Program-made: the position numbers and the translations under genes | Assembly: GCA_049999805.1 (NCBI GenBank) | Contig: JBNGIO010002532.1 | Coordinates: 1 to 37,324, forward strand | Reading direction: 5' to 3' | Length of the DNA stretch: 37,324 bases | Source: Folioceros fuciformis | Lineage: Eukaryota > Anthocerotophyta > Anthocerotopsida > Anthocerotales | Part shown: piece after piece, positions 1-12,100 of the stretch | Position numbering within the stretch: position 1 is the first letter of the stretch | How the letters are laid out: each line of letters begins with the position of its first letter | Notes under the pieces: generated by a model | The model's database searches: none | What the model was told of the DNA's origin: nothing | What the model saw: the letters and a program-made list of their open reading frames with translations, nothing else

Positions 1-721
1 GCAACGTTCATACGCGTGTGGAATCTGCACAGGGTAAGGAAGATGGTTTGTCAAGACAGGGACATACCTAGTCATGTGCCTGCGGAGGCATTCCAGGAGG
101 CAGAGCGACTATCAGGGCATGCGCCTACAGGACATGTTGTGGACGTGGGTGGAGGATGATTGCACCATGTGGACATGGCGAGCAATTCTTCTACTGCGCA
201 AACTGTTTGTGGATGAGGGGGGAGCAAATGCGTAGCTTGTGCCAAATGTTTGTGAAGGAGTGGGGGAGGAACTGCGCAGCCATGGCAGACATTAGGTGAC
301 TTGTTGGTCTGTGAAGGGATGGGGGCTAGAGGTAGAGAAAAAGGATAGTGGCAAGTGTGTCAGATTTTGTGTGAAGCAGTATGTACGTACGTAAGGGCCA
401 GAAGCCTGAACCCAAACACTGTGTGTGCTTCCGCTTTGCAGCTGTGGGGGCAGTACATCAGGCTGCCCGGCATTGTGGCACCTGCAATTCCAGCGTCGCA
501 TGCGTGCAAATTCATCCTTGTTTGAGGCGTGCGCGCCCCTCGAATAACAGAGTCACAACTATGGTAGAGGCGGTTGCGAGCTGAACCCGTGTGACAGTGC
601 TTGAGACCGAGGGGAATAAGCTTTGTGAAGTTGCTTAACCTTGGGTACTTCCCTCATCGGACAGAGCTGAATGCTGCGAAAAATTGTTTGACTTGCTGAA
701 CAGTCCATTGGCCTGAATCAC
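1..721. other. Left flank, no supported gene
   Basis: G-rich on the plus strand, with short overlapping frames. The last ~120 bases probably belong to the LRR relic. Nothing else is recognised. Confidence 0.45.
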
Positions 722-946
722 ATGTCCTCTCTCCCGCTGGAGATGGGCTGTGTAATAGCGGTGGCCACTCTTGACTTGCATGGCAACCATCTCACAGTGT
801 TTCCCGTGGAGGCTTGCTCCTTGCGACTCACAATTGAAGACTTGTCCAACAAGAACTTGGCAGGTTTGCCGGCAGCACTTGGGAAGATGAGAACCTTACG
901 GAAGCTGGTACTTGCAGGGAATCTGGAAGCGGGTACTTACACCTAA
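722..946 (+). pseudogene. Leucine-rich-repeat protein fragment
   Basis: The 74-codon frame holds about two and a half LRR units: [15 protein letters not shown], then [20 protein letters not shown], then [12 protein letters not shown]. The pattern resembles the C-terminal LRRs of intracellular LRR proteins of the LRRC40/PIRL kind. The bases just upstream (600-720) give more LRR-like words (LETEGNKL, KNCLTCL) split across frames and stops. No full gene continues on either side, so it is a relic or an isolated exon. Confidence 0.45.
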
Positions 947-1840
947 ACCCTTACGGTCTGTAGATGAACACCTTTGTTCCTCAAGTTCCTAATAAGCAGG
1001 CTGCCGGTGCCAGACGTGGCCAGCACTGCAGCTATTGCCTCTGGCAATGTTTTCGGGGCAAATGTACAAGAGGCAATGGTTATGGCATGAAGGCAGGCAA
1101 TCTCGTTCAAGGTATTCTCACTCGCAAGGATGAAACTAGAGTAATCCACTACCGAAGTACCCTAAACCCATTCCAGGGACGAAAGTGTGCAGCGTGGCAG
1201 TGCACAAAATCCCGCGCAAATGTATGCACCAATGCACCGCAAGCGAAGTCCACGTGTCGCACAGCGACCATTTTCACCGCTACCTCAATAAGAGATTGAG
1301 AGGATTCGGACCCTACCACCTACAATTTCCCTGCCAGCAGTTGATCCTCCCGTACACACGATACCACCAAGCCCGCCTCATCATAACATCCGTTAGCCCC
1401 TAAACCTTGAAATGCACTCTTCTGTGAAGAACTCGCCATCGAAGGGAATGCCTGTTGCAGCGACCATGACCACCGTCACGGAACCACCTGACTGACGAAA
1501 TCTAAACAGCAGGCATAGCCAGCTCGCAGTGCATGTCTCCCAGGCGTAAGGCAACTTGCTTGCTCATCTGCGCCGTCCCGAGCCCCACCCAAGACACAGT
1601 TGTCATCGTGGTGACCTTACCAATCCTGCATACAGCTGGACATGAACAAGTTGCAGTGAGAAACCCGGAACCCAGTACTGTGAGTTGCAACAAGAACAGC
1701 CGCGACCTCTGACGTGTATTGCAATAACCCACCAGAGGAACTCCAGTCGACATAAGTGAATGTGTTGCAAGTGCGAAGTCCATTTGTGGCTTGCATCGGG
1801 AGGGCGTAGGGGCTTTCTGTATGCACCACGAAAGCAAAGC
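947..1840. other. Stretch without a recognisable gene
   Basis: Follows the leucine-rich-repeat relic. It holds short CCCTAAA-containing motifs at 942-953, 1160-1170 and 1397-1406. Frames are short, on both strands, and show no domain. Confidence 0.45.
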
Positions 1841-1922
1841 TTAGCAGCCGACAGCTGGCAAGAAACACACAAACAATAAGGTTAGCAGCCGAGGGCCGGC
1901 AAAAAACACACAAACAATAAGG
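1841..1922. repeat. Two-copy 41-bp tandem duplication
   Basis: 1841-1881 and 1882-1922 are about 90% identical (start 'ttagcagccga', end 'acacacaaacaataagg'), with differences clustered in the middle. Confidence 0.92.
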
Positions 1923-3440
1923 CCTCGACAACATTGTTCAGCGTATATTTGTGACCCGTTTTTCGCGAGGCTATCAATGACGAGGTGGAGGGTGTTGGCA
2001 AGAAGGGGGAGGGGGGGCGGAGGGAAAGCGTGTGCGTCGGAAGGGACAAGGCAGGCCAAACCCTAAACCCCAAGCACGAAAGGCAGAGAATGAGCGGCGA
2101 GAGATTTGGCTAGGCTGGTGGTAGCTTTTTCTTGGATCCGCGGAAACGTGTTTGAAGTGGCCTCAGACAAGTTTTTCCAGATGCATGTGTCAAATGTCCA
2201 CTTTGGTTTTCGCCTCCAAACTCGCGTACGTCCCAAAGGGGACACTCAATGGGTGTGTTCTAAAAAAATTGTAGAGAGAGGGGGCGTGTCCGCTTTGGTA
2301 TGCCATACGGTCGACGTCGGCAGTTCGTGGGCCGATGTGAAACGTGCCGGGTTTGCCACAGCTTACTGGAAACGGGCCCGGTTTGAACGGCAGATGCTGT
2401 GGACGGGAGGCTAAACCGTCATGCGTTCACACCGAAATCGTTTTTAATTACTACATACTTAATGTTTTTTGTACAACCGGTGAAGGTGGAGCACTGACCA
2501 GTGGCAACCGGTCGCACATGGCAAACGTTTGCTGGTCAGCTGTCCCATCACGGAGTGAATGTGAAGGAAGTGCACGCTATTTTGTGAGCCGCATGCCAAG
2601 ATCTCTCATTCTCAGCAAAACGATGGAGGAAGTGATGTTTCATGGCACGCCGTCCTTTCAATCAGCGCTTGTAAATCGTACTCTTGGCTTGGGAACTTCG
2701 ACGGTCTTGAAGCTTAGCGACCTCGGCTGGACACTTTTCGTGATTGGTTTTCAATGAGAGCTCTTGTACCTCAAGAAAAAAGTATATGGAGAGAAATAGA
2801 GTAAATTAGTGTTGATGACCATCTCACAGGTCAGTAAAGGGAAAACACCTAAAAAAGCAGTACATAACCGTATGTATAAAAATAAATATAAAAATTCGTT
2901 AAAAAGGGCGGGAAATGGAGAGTTTAGTGATCCATCGCAATCCACGGTTAGGATTGAGCAAAGCGACATTTCGAAATACGATTCTGCTCTACTTTCATTG
3001 GAGGCATTGTTCGGTGTTTAAGAACTGTGCAAAGCAGCCAACAACATGGTTTCCGCCGACAATTACATCCTCCTCTGCGCGAGTCAACCGTATTGTTGAA
3101 GAAGCCCCGGCGGGCAGCGGCCTCTATCCTATCTCTAATTGTTACTGCCGCTATATCTCTGTCTCTAACCTAATTCCAGACACCTAATCAAAATTCTCGT
3201 AATACGAGGTGGGCAGAATACTACTCGCCGTCAGATAATTTCCTGTGTCTGGCCCAAAAAATTGCTGGATCAGTATTAAAAACCTTGTCATTTAAGACAT
3301 CCAAACCTTTTGCCCAAACATATGCCACATTCATCCCAACAAAATTGTTCAAGCAAAAACTTGCTCTCCGCTGTAATCCACCTTGTCGATAAAGTCTTGG
3401 CACTGACCCACGTCCCAATCCAACAACATGCAGCAGAAAC
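1923..3440. other. Gene-free stretch downstream of the translocator
   Basis: Right end (~3200-3440) is probably the translocator 3' UTR. Longer frames at 2106-2757 (+) have no motif. A telomere-like motif lies at 2058-2071. Nothing else is supportable. Confidence 0.5.
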
Positions 3441-5102
3441 TTATCCCTGTGCCTGGGAATAGAGGAAAGTTCCAAGAATCGCAATAGCAGCACCCACGGC
3501 ATTAACTGGTCGCACTGCTGTGCGGAACACTATAATAGATGCCACGATGACAGTCACTCGCTTCATGGTATTGCCGATGCTGAAGGTAAGTGGTGAAATC
3601 TCATTCAGCGACATGTAAGATACTTGGTTGTACAAGTGATAGAACACACTCTGGGCAGCCACCCACCTGCATCACGTTTAAAGAGCAACGTCAGCAAATC
3701 GACCAGCAAGTGTCATTTTCACACGATCCACAACATCAGAAACATGTAGAACGTGCCACACTGCAAAAGAACCTTGTAGAACGTGACATGCCACAGAAAA
3801 ACATAAGAGAACAAGACTTGTGACATACCACATGAATTGTTGACCAACTGATTGAATAGCAGATTGCCATCCTGTTGCCCAAAGCTTAGGGCCTTCCATC
3901 GCAAACGCAAACGGTGTTAAAAATACCAGTGACATCATGCATAGACATGCATAGTAGTTCATGCCTCCCACAGCCTTCCCTTTCATTCCTTTCTTGGAGG
4001 CAATGTTGCGGCCTACGAAAGCAATATTAGAGATCATTGCACCCATGAACCCTGCAAGATGCACCTCCTGAAAGTTAGTCTCCCTAACCCACATCTTAAA
4101 AATCAGGTGGCTTCAAAAGTTAAGTTGTAAGCAGTACCTGTCATGTTGAAGTTAAGTTCGGTTGCGGCTGCCAGACAACACCCTCCAACAATTGGCAGAA
4201 GCGACAAGTATACAGGTGTTGGGAAAGTTTCTCCCAAGAAAAACCGCTGGATTAGAACACTGAAAGCAGGCTCTGCGCTTTTGATGATGTGCGTGAAAGA
4301 TACTGCCACCTTAGACATACTTACAGTAGCTGCAACGTGGCCAATTGTATGGGCAAGTGCCACCTGCAGCAACATCAGAATGATTTGGATTCAGAGACAG
4401 CATGGGAAGCTGATCAACTTTTGCAAAGATAAATCCAAGCCTCTTGCCACATCCGCCTACTAAGGCAGGACAGACGGTGAGATGGCTTACCGGAGCAAGC
4501 GCCTTCCAGAAGTTGATATCGACATCCGGAACTTCAACAATCCTTAAAGCCCAGGAAGCAAGCATAATCACAGACCCCGCAGCAAGTGAAAGGGTAGACG
4601 TCAACCATGGACAGGGAAAGATGTTTAAGACTTTCTTGTTGTAGATGTTGAACACAACGTTCAGCGACCACCATAAAGCAAAATACAGGCCAATCTTAAG
4701 CCTCTGGGTAGTAGCTCTGGGTGCTTCCTGTTCGTTGGTAGCGGGAACTCCTGTAGGCCGGAAAGCATCTGATGTGCTAGCATCGTAAGCCTTGGCCTCC
4801 ACGGACAGGAAAGCTGCACCCCGCTTTTTTTCACCCAGGAGTCTTCGGAGGGGCTTCAAGGACTTGCCGGAGAAGAAAGGACTGAACCCCAAATCGGAGG
4901 ACCCTCTGAAGGAATTTGTCAGGCTGATTTTGAGAGCAGACCTCAGCCTCGGTGCAGCCACGGAATAAAAGGAGGTAGAGGTTGCCTCAGCCCCGCATCT
5001 GCAGTGCTGCCATGACGAAGATCCAAGCTGCATCAAGGAGGACCCACCAAGTCCCACTGCCCTGTGATCCGTAGCCTTGCCAGCTATGCTTCGGCTCAAC
5101 AT
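3441..5102 (-). CDS. GPT: Plastid glucose-6-phosphate/phosphate translocator (GPT type)
   Basis: Inner-envelope antiporter of the drug/metabolite transporter superfamily, exchanging glucose-6-phosphate for phosphate or triose phosphate. Four exons: 5102-4491, 4363-4138, 4051-3829, 3666-3441; 428 codons. Residues 1 to ~130 are a Ser/Ala/Arg-rich transit peptide. Then the carrier starts: LKIGLYFALWWSLNVVFNIY, NKKVLNIFPCPWLTSTLSLA. Later motifs are VALAHTIGHVAATVSMSKVA, VSFTHIIKSAEPAFSVL, ASKKGMKGKAVGGMNYYACL and the C-terminal YNQVSYMSLNEISPLTFSIG, NTMKR. These match GPT better than the triose-phosphate, PEP or xylulose-phosphate branches, by recall. 'GRNIASKKG' differs from the usual FRN-I-FSKKG. 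The upstream ATG at 5102 opens the frame. Splice sites are all GT-AG and in frame. Confidence 0.93.
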
Positions 5103-6192
5103 TGTATCCGCTGCTCAATCGATCCCGCCACACACTCCGAAAGGATTGCAGCCCTCAAGCCTACAAAAACTTTTGTCAACGAAGTCACAGTGAGCTGAGC
5201 TGACAAGTAAGCAAACCGAGACGCACGCACCTAATTCAATCACGAATCACAAACCTCTCCTCAAAACCACCAACAGCAACCAGCCAGTCGCATGCTCCAC
5301 AAGCCCGCCTTCACAGAGTCTCCCAACAAAACAGGGCTCCACAAACCAAACCTCATCCGACCGAGACAGCGCCGCAAGCAGTGGAGTGCCAGATTGCAGC
5401 GCCATGCATCCAAAACAGGGGAGCTAACACAATCCAACGACGAAATAAACCCCCGAGCTGCCAGAAGCTTTCGAGAAGTTGCATGTCACAGAAGGAAAGC
5501 TGAATGCAGCCCCTCACAAGCAAATCAAACTGACTCGTCACAACACGAAGGTGCCCAAGAGGAAACCCACGCGGGAACTACACAACTCCATACCAACCCA
5601 GACTCCGTGAACAGCCCTCGGAAACAAAAATTGTGTCCCCCAGACAGCCTACACAAACACAAATCGTCGATGGAAGCAGAACGCTCCCGCGCATACCAAA
5701 CCAATTCGAGGAACGAAATCCACCAGCTTCGGACGCCCAGGAAATTGCGTAGATGAAGAAAGAAGTTGTGCCAGCACCCCCAATTTTTCGAGGGAAGAAG
5801 GACAGACTGGCGCAGCAGGAACGCTACAGCGCGCTGTGTTTGACGCCTGGTCGGCCGGGAGCTGTGAAGCCGGAAGTTGGGCACACACGTCGGGAACTTC
5901 CTCCTACGCTTTACATAGACGCGAAGCGGGAGGAGTGAAGAGAGAGGCGAGCCAGCAGAGCAGCCAGCAAGCCTGGTTCGCACGCTCCGGGCAGCCGAGT
6001 CTGGCCACCCCTGGCCAAATGGACACCATTTATAACAACAAAAGGCTGGGATTAAGCATTCTGTTACTCAGATCGAACTCTGGAGCTAGTCTCTAGGCTA
6101 GGTCTAGCATGGTATCCATTGTAAAGTATCGAATTCCACGACGGAAATCCCACGATGGTGTTACTTTTCACATTTTTCCCCAACGCGGACGC
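5103..6192. other. Promoter and 5' flank of the glucose-6-phosphate translocator gene
   Basis: Moderately GC-rich DNA with no convincing coding signal. A minus-strand TATAAAT at about 6028-6034 is a weak TATA candidate, ~930 bp from the ATG, so it would need a long or spliced 5' UTR. Confidence 0.4.
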
Positions 6193-6347
6193 AAACTTTT
6201 CTCCCACGGCCCTGCCATCGCTCCCCGAAGCTGGGAGGTTCGGACTCTGTCGGGACTCACGGAGTATTAGCTCATGCATAACCCTAATTAGGGTTCTTTT
6301 AATCCGCGTTTTGTAGTGTGGAAGGCCGCTTGCAGTTGCAGCTCACC
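6193..6347. repeat. Dispersed ~155-bp repeat, copy A, with telobox palindrome
   Basis: Direct repeat partner of 6711-6863. It contains a perfect 16-base palindrome at 6280-6295, AACCCTAATTAGGGTT, which is two telobox-like motifs in inverted orientation. Copy B has lost the palindrome through point changes. Confidence 0.8.
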
Positions 6348-6710
6348 TCCTTAGTGAACTCCATTATAGAATTGTTCTTCCTGAACTCTTTCGTCCCTAG
6401 TGGACTCTTCTTCTTCTAGGGTCCTAGAAGCCCATCCTGACCGTATTGAGCCGGCCCGGTATTGGCCACGGGCCTGACGAGGCGGCCGCGGTGGCGCAGG
6501 CTGCTGGTTCCACCAACTCGCCACCTACCCTCCCCAGTCACTGCGCCCGGTTGCGTCGACATGGCGCACAAATGTCGCCAGCGTCACCGTCCCAGCCGGT
6601 GTCTGACCGACACCTCTCCACCTCGGGAGATCGCGGGATTCGGTTTCACCGCGAGCCAGCCCGTCCATGTGTCCCGGTAGGTGGCCGGGTTTTGGTACGA
6701 TACATATTTG

Positions 6711-6863
6711 AAACTTTTCCCCCAATCCACCTCGCCCCCCGAAGCTGCCGGGTTCGGACACTGTGTGGAGACTCGCGGGGTATTAGCAATGGCATAACCC
6801 TCATTAGGAGTTTTTTTTCGGTCTGCCTTCTGTAGGGCGGAAGGCCGCTTGAAGCTCGCCGCA
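6711..6863. repeat. Dispersed ~155-bp repeat, copy B
   Basis: Diverged direct copy of 6193-6347. Shared blocks in the same order: aaactttt(c)tcccc, ccccgaagctg, ggttcggac, gactc, gtattagc, gcataaccct-attag, gaaggccgcttg. It lies ~518 bp from copy A. Confidence 0.8.
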
Positions 6864-8331
6864 GCAAGCGGCTCTTGCGTGCATGCCAAGGGCCAGAATC
6901 GGTTTGTGAAAGACGTGTTGCGATGGCTCGCATGGCAGGGTGTGCATACAGTTGTTGCACAACAAATGCTATATAATGCATGGAAGAGAAAAGGGTGTGG
7001 GGCACGCTACCAAATTGCAATGTGTGTACGTAAGTTGTGAAGGAACGATGTGATGCAGCCAGGATGAAGGAGCCGGGAGGTCCATCTGCCCGGGTGCTGG
7101 AAGAGGCGGAGAAGGGGGGCGGCAGTGGTGTGGTCTCGAGACTGGGGACAGACCTGGAGATGTCAATGTCGTGAGGCCGATCAACTACGAGAAGCAATGA
7201 TGCAAGAGTGCGGGTTCCAGCGCCAGGAGGAGGCAGTCTGGCAGGGAAGAGGGTGGATGGGCCCCGGCCCTCCGGTTGTGGAACAGCCAGAGGCAGACTC
7301 AGAGGCAGAGTCAGAGGCAGAGATTCTCGTGGGGACAAGTTTGCTCAGCACATTCTTGGTGCCTGGAAAGCGAAGGCAAAGAAGACGAGGAGGAGCGAGG
7401 TTTCCGTGATGGACAGGGAATATGCGCACATGTTGTAAATGGGAACCGTGGCGACGGGACGGGCGGGCCAGGGCATATACTGGGGCCAATAGTGGGAGGT
7501 GATGGGAGGTGATGGCAGGAGCATCTGGCCTGCTGTAGCCTGGAGTCGTGAGCTGCGGGGCTGTATCCACCGTTCAGTGCTTCTGGTGAGAGAAGCTGCT
7601 GCGCTATAGTTCGTTACAGTACCGTTGGCAGTTGTTGGGGTCTCGGGGCTACAACAGAGACACCTCCGGCTGTGGGGGTGACACCTGGTGGTGGTGTGCT
7701 GCCGACAATGCCGGGTGACGACAAGGTGCAGGTAGAGAACCCTCTTCTTGGAGCACACAGGGAATACGGCAGCAAAGTGACGAGTGCTCTCTCTCTCTCG
7801 TCACGAGGCCGCCTGGACGCTACAGTCCAAGGATGCGGGCTCTTTCCAGTTCACACCCTCAGACTCTGATCATGGCGATGGCCGGTGAGGATGTAGCCGA
7901 GCAGCTGGCAGCTGGCCCCAACGCCGCGTCGCTGATGATTGCTATGGGCAGCAGCCTAAAACCTACTTGTATCCTTCTGGGAAGAAGAGCAGGAATCTTT
8001 CAGTGGGATTGTTGGATTACTTGGTGATCCGTGTTACCACTTGTCTCGCCTCCTGGTTGCTAAGTGTCCTTGCTGGTACTGTACTCATAGGTGAGGGCCG
8101 CTTTCGGAGCAACAGCAGGTGAACTTGGTCATCTTCGTCACGGATCTTAGGGGCTTACGCAATACACCTCAGTCTGCTCGGTATATGGACCCTTGCTACC
8201 TTGGCATTCCCGATAATCCACGGCGCCCAAGCATCGGAGCGAATGACGCTCTTAGCACGAGCTTTGTCCTATCTCGAGCAGCTTGCTCCGGCGGGGTTAC
8301 AGACCAAGGAGTCTGATGATTCCTATGATTA
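6864..8331. other. GC-rich gene-free stretch
   Basis: Long frames overlap on both strands, but they are low-complexity (Pro/Ser or Gly/Arg runs) and show no domain. A 12-bp 'cagaggcagact'-type microrepeat lies at 7288-7322. A frame at 7833-8027 reads MAGEDVAEQLAAGPNAASLM; it looks protein-like but I do not recognise it. Confidence 0.4.
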
Positions 8332-8414
8332 GCAACAATTTTGTTGCGGTCATCATCTCGTCTTAGACAGCGGGCCGGTACCGTCTACAGCCCGGTGGGG
8401 TGGACCTCTCCACC
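8332..8414. other. Cluster of three short inverted repeats
   Basis: 8332-8338 pairs with 8341-8347 (GCAACAA / TTGTTGC). 8376-8383 is the palindrome CGGTACCG, inside a CGGG/CCCG pair at 8371-8374 and 8391-8394. 8399-8404 pairs with 8409-8414 (GGTGGA / TCCACC) around a 4-base loop. Could be a structured transcript or chance. Confidence 0.3.
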
Positions 8415-9148
8415 ATACAGTATGAATATTTCCTAAGGAAAGGAAAGGACGAGACAACGACCAGGAACATGAACCCAACATGCGCGGCACTCTTGTCTTA
8501 TTCTGCAATTCGGTCTCCTTGACGTCCGTTGTCTCGTTGCGAGTACTTTTACAGTTGCCTTCATCTAGTTCGTGCAGAGAGTGGGAACAATTCCCGAGAG
8601 GATTTTTGCTGGATTTTTAGATGCGGGTTCGCTTTTCACGTGTGCCTACTATGCACATCTCATCCATCAACGCACATACTGTGTAGCATTGCGGTTCTAG
8701 AGCTGGAGTCACCAATTCGTGATATTCCAACTGCTTTTCAAGTCTCCGGCATTTTAGTCTCACAACAAAATGCCTTGCTCGCAAGAAGATAACGGTACGG
8801 GAAACGAGGCTCCCCAATTGTTCTCTCGATTTCTATCTAGAGATGCGCACACTTCCTGCCCAACCACACAGTCTTGTAGTAGAAGAGAGTGAACCTGGGG
8901 TCTACTTCCGTTACTTGAAGGGAATTCGTTGAGGAATTCCAGCTGTAGCTCGAGTCTCTGTCCATCTCGTACAGTTATCCAAGTCTGAACAGGACGATAT
9001 CGGTAAGCAACAAGCACTGGAATGATCCACAGTTCGTATCGTCGTGTGATGTCGTGACCGGATTCCACGTTTGAATAATTGTACATATTTACAGCGCTGC
9101 TGACCTTATGACAAGTGTACATATTAAGGTACAAAACCTCACGCCATG
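8415..9148. other. Gene-free stretch downstream of XDH
   Basis: Should include the XDH 3' UTR. Short frames on both strands lack motifs. Nothing else is supportable. Confidence 0.5.
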
Positions 9149-12100
9149 CTATATGCTAAGCTTAGGCCTCAAGTCGTGGGGAGCAAAAGGGGCAGTGAAT
9201 TGATCCGAACATGCCATTCGTATTCTTTCTGGCGTTGCAGGTGAGTCGAGCACAAAGTGTCCTTCCAACCCACTCTCTTTTCTTGCGGCTGCAATGGCAT
9301 CCTTGATAGCAAAGAGGACTGAGGAGGCAAGAAATAATGGCGGCTCTCCCACTGCCTTAGATGAATGGATGGCTTTTGGATTTGGAGCATCCTGCAAACA
9401 CGAAGCTTGCTTGAAAGGCAGTGGCACGGATCTAAACAAGATTACAGTGAACCAATTCTCACCTTCAATAATGATACACGAAAATCAATAGGTATGTCAT
9501 TTGCCGAGGGCAATTTGTAAGTTCCTGGTCCTTGCGTGAAAAGCTGCCCAGGTCTAATCCATGGATGCGCAGGGTCTCCCCACTTGAGTTCCTCCAAAGC
9601 CACTAGTCCCAAGCCTTGAATAAAAGCACCTTCCACCTGCACAAGGGGATACGACATTTTCAGATCCTGCAACTTGAGCTATTCCACAGAGCATGGATAG
9701 CCGGTGTCACCTGGCCAACGTCAATCGCTGGATTCAGAGAGTCGCCCAAATCCATGACTACGTCCACCCGTCGTGTATGGAAATCTCCAGACAATGCATC
9801 AATTTCCACCTCGGCAAACGCAGCACCATATGTATAATATGCGAAGGGCCTCCCTTTGCCCACAGAAAAGTCAAACCCTATGTCTGGGGTAATGTAGAAT
9901 CCGTGAGCTGATAGATCAATGCGCTCCATGCAGCAAACCTCTGCCAGCTGCAAGGGCGTAAGATACCAATAATGTCAGATACTTGTCAACGCAGATCTTA
10001 ACGATCAGCCTTTCACCTTGACTGCAACTGTTCATAGTTACCTCAGCGAACGAGGAATGCTCCCCTTTGGAAGCAATTGGTTCCATCCTAGATTTTAGCT
10101 GCTGGCAAGCATCAAGTACTGCTCCTCCATACAGATCTGCACTTGCAGAGGCTGCCGTCGGTGATGCATTTGGGACCTGAGATGAGGAGGATATAAGAAG
10201 TCACCACCCGATACGAACTAACGATGTACACATGATCCTTTTAACCACTTTATGCGCAGCGCATTCTACAAACAGTGACAAGTCACATGCAAGCCCACAA
10301 AGAACAACCCTTCTTACCTTATCTGTGCTAGTCTCTGAAATAAAGACCGAATCCACAGATATGCCAAACACGCTAGCAGCTATTTGAGCCATTTTCGTAT
10401 GAAGGCCTTGCCCCATCTCCACTCCACCATGAGTAACCAGAACCGTACCATCCGTGTAAACTTGCACCAATGCCCCAGCCTGAATCCCATGCATCATAAT
10501 CAGAGCACTTAACAGCAGAGCACCATCCCTCTCCGAAAATTTGTTCGGACACATGCTCCCTCGACAGATAGCAAACACAATGCAAACTACCATGTAAAAG
10601 GAAAATCCCGCTCAGTTTTCACACCTGGTTGAGAAATTTGGTTGTGAACGATATCCCAAACTTAGTTGGAACCATTGCGACACCTCGCTTTTTCCACCGG
10701 TGCTCCAAATTGAACGTTGCACCCTCTGCACACCTGGTGTCGAAGTCACAAGAAACACGCAATTCTTCCCATACTCGCTGCAACCTACAGTCATCCAAGC
10801 GCTGACCATAATGAAGCACGTAGCCTTCCTCCTGAAAATTCAGCTCCTGCCAGAAACAACGCATGATTCACTGCACTTCGTGCTGAAAACAGCATCACCA
10901 CGAGTCAACTGACGTGAGGTGACTGTGACTAACTCTTATGGCCTCTGGTCGTCTCCCGAGAGTGCGAGCAATATGCTCGATCCAGTTCTCAGTTATGAGC
11001 ATTCCTTGAGGACCACCAAAGCCTCGGAAAGCAGTGTTGCTTGCCAGATTTGTGTAACACACGTTTCCTTTGACATGCATATTTGGAATGACATACACAT
11101 TGTCGGAATGAAACATCGCACGTTCCAGAACCGAAAATGACAAGTCCAGGGAGTTTCCTCCATTGCTGTATATTTCAAGGTCCAACGCCTGAATTTTGCC
11201 CTCCTTTGTGAATCCGACCTGAGCAACAAAACAGAAAAGTCGCAGTGCTCTGGAATCAGAATCAAGCAGCCAATTCCCAACGTCATCCCCAGCATCCTTG
11301 TCCTAAAGGAAGGCCAGGGAAAGAAAGAGATGAAGCCGGTACTGCAATCATACCTTGTATTTCCCAAGAAAGGGATGCCTCTGACCACTTATCAGCATAT
11401 CAACGTCTCTGTCCAAAGTTATACGAACTGGCCTTCGTAACAAATAAGCAGGAACAGAAGCCACAGCAGCAATGAAGGCTGATCTGGTTTCTTTGCCTCC
11501 AAAGCCTCCCCCAATCCGCTTGGTCTTACAAACCACTTTATTCATAGGAAGGCCCAAGACGTGTGCAACATATTTTTGGTGCTTCTGTGGTGACTGTCAA
11601 CAGCACATAGCGTAGTCAGTGATAACCCTGGCAGGCCACAATAAGGCAGCGACACAGCTTGACTCAGCACGCTTCACACCTGAGTCGAGGATATCATATG
11701 CACTTCGTTTCCACCATCGGCGGTCCACACCAACGAGCAATTGGGCTCGAGATAAAAGTGCTCTTGACCGCCCACTTGTACTTTGCCCTCTCTAACATAC
11801 TCACATTCACCACTTTGGAAACAACGGTCTGCATCTCCATCATGGAGCACTCGAGCCGTAGTAGGAAAAAAACTTTTCGCCTCTAAGGCATCTTCAATGC
11901 TCAAGATCGCTGGTAACTCTTCATAGCTGACTTTCACTTTCTGAGCAGCAAGCTTGGCACTCTCGTATGTGTTGGCAACGACCACACCGATCACCTGTAG
12001 CACAGAGGAGTACGAGTTACCCAAAAGCATTTCCTGAAGGCAGACACCACAGTAGAACGAACAATGCGAAGCTCTGCCTCCAATCACCTGACCAACAGTT

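Noticed and set aside
6646-7338. 230-codon minus-strand open frame
   Set aside because: Low-complexity Pro/Ser/Leu composition, overlaps the dispersed repeat copy B, and competes with equally open frames on the other strand.
9637-9674. Alternative XDH exon 13 start that would add residues before VEGAFIQG
   Set aside because: The acceptor at 9638-9637 joins DVGQ directly to VEGAF, as in known XDHs; the upstream acceptor would insert about twelve foreign residues.
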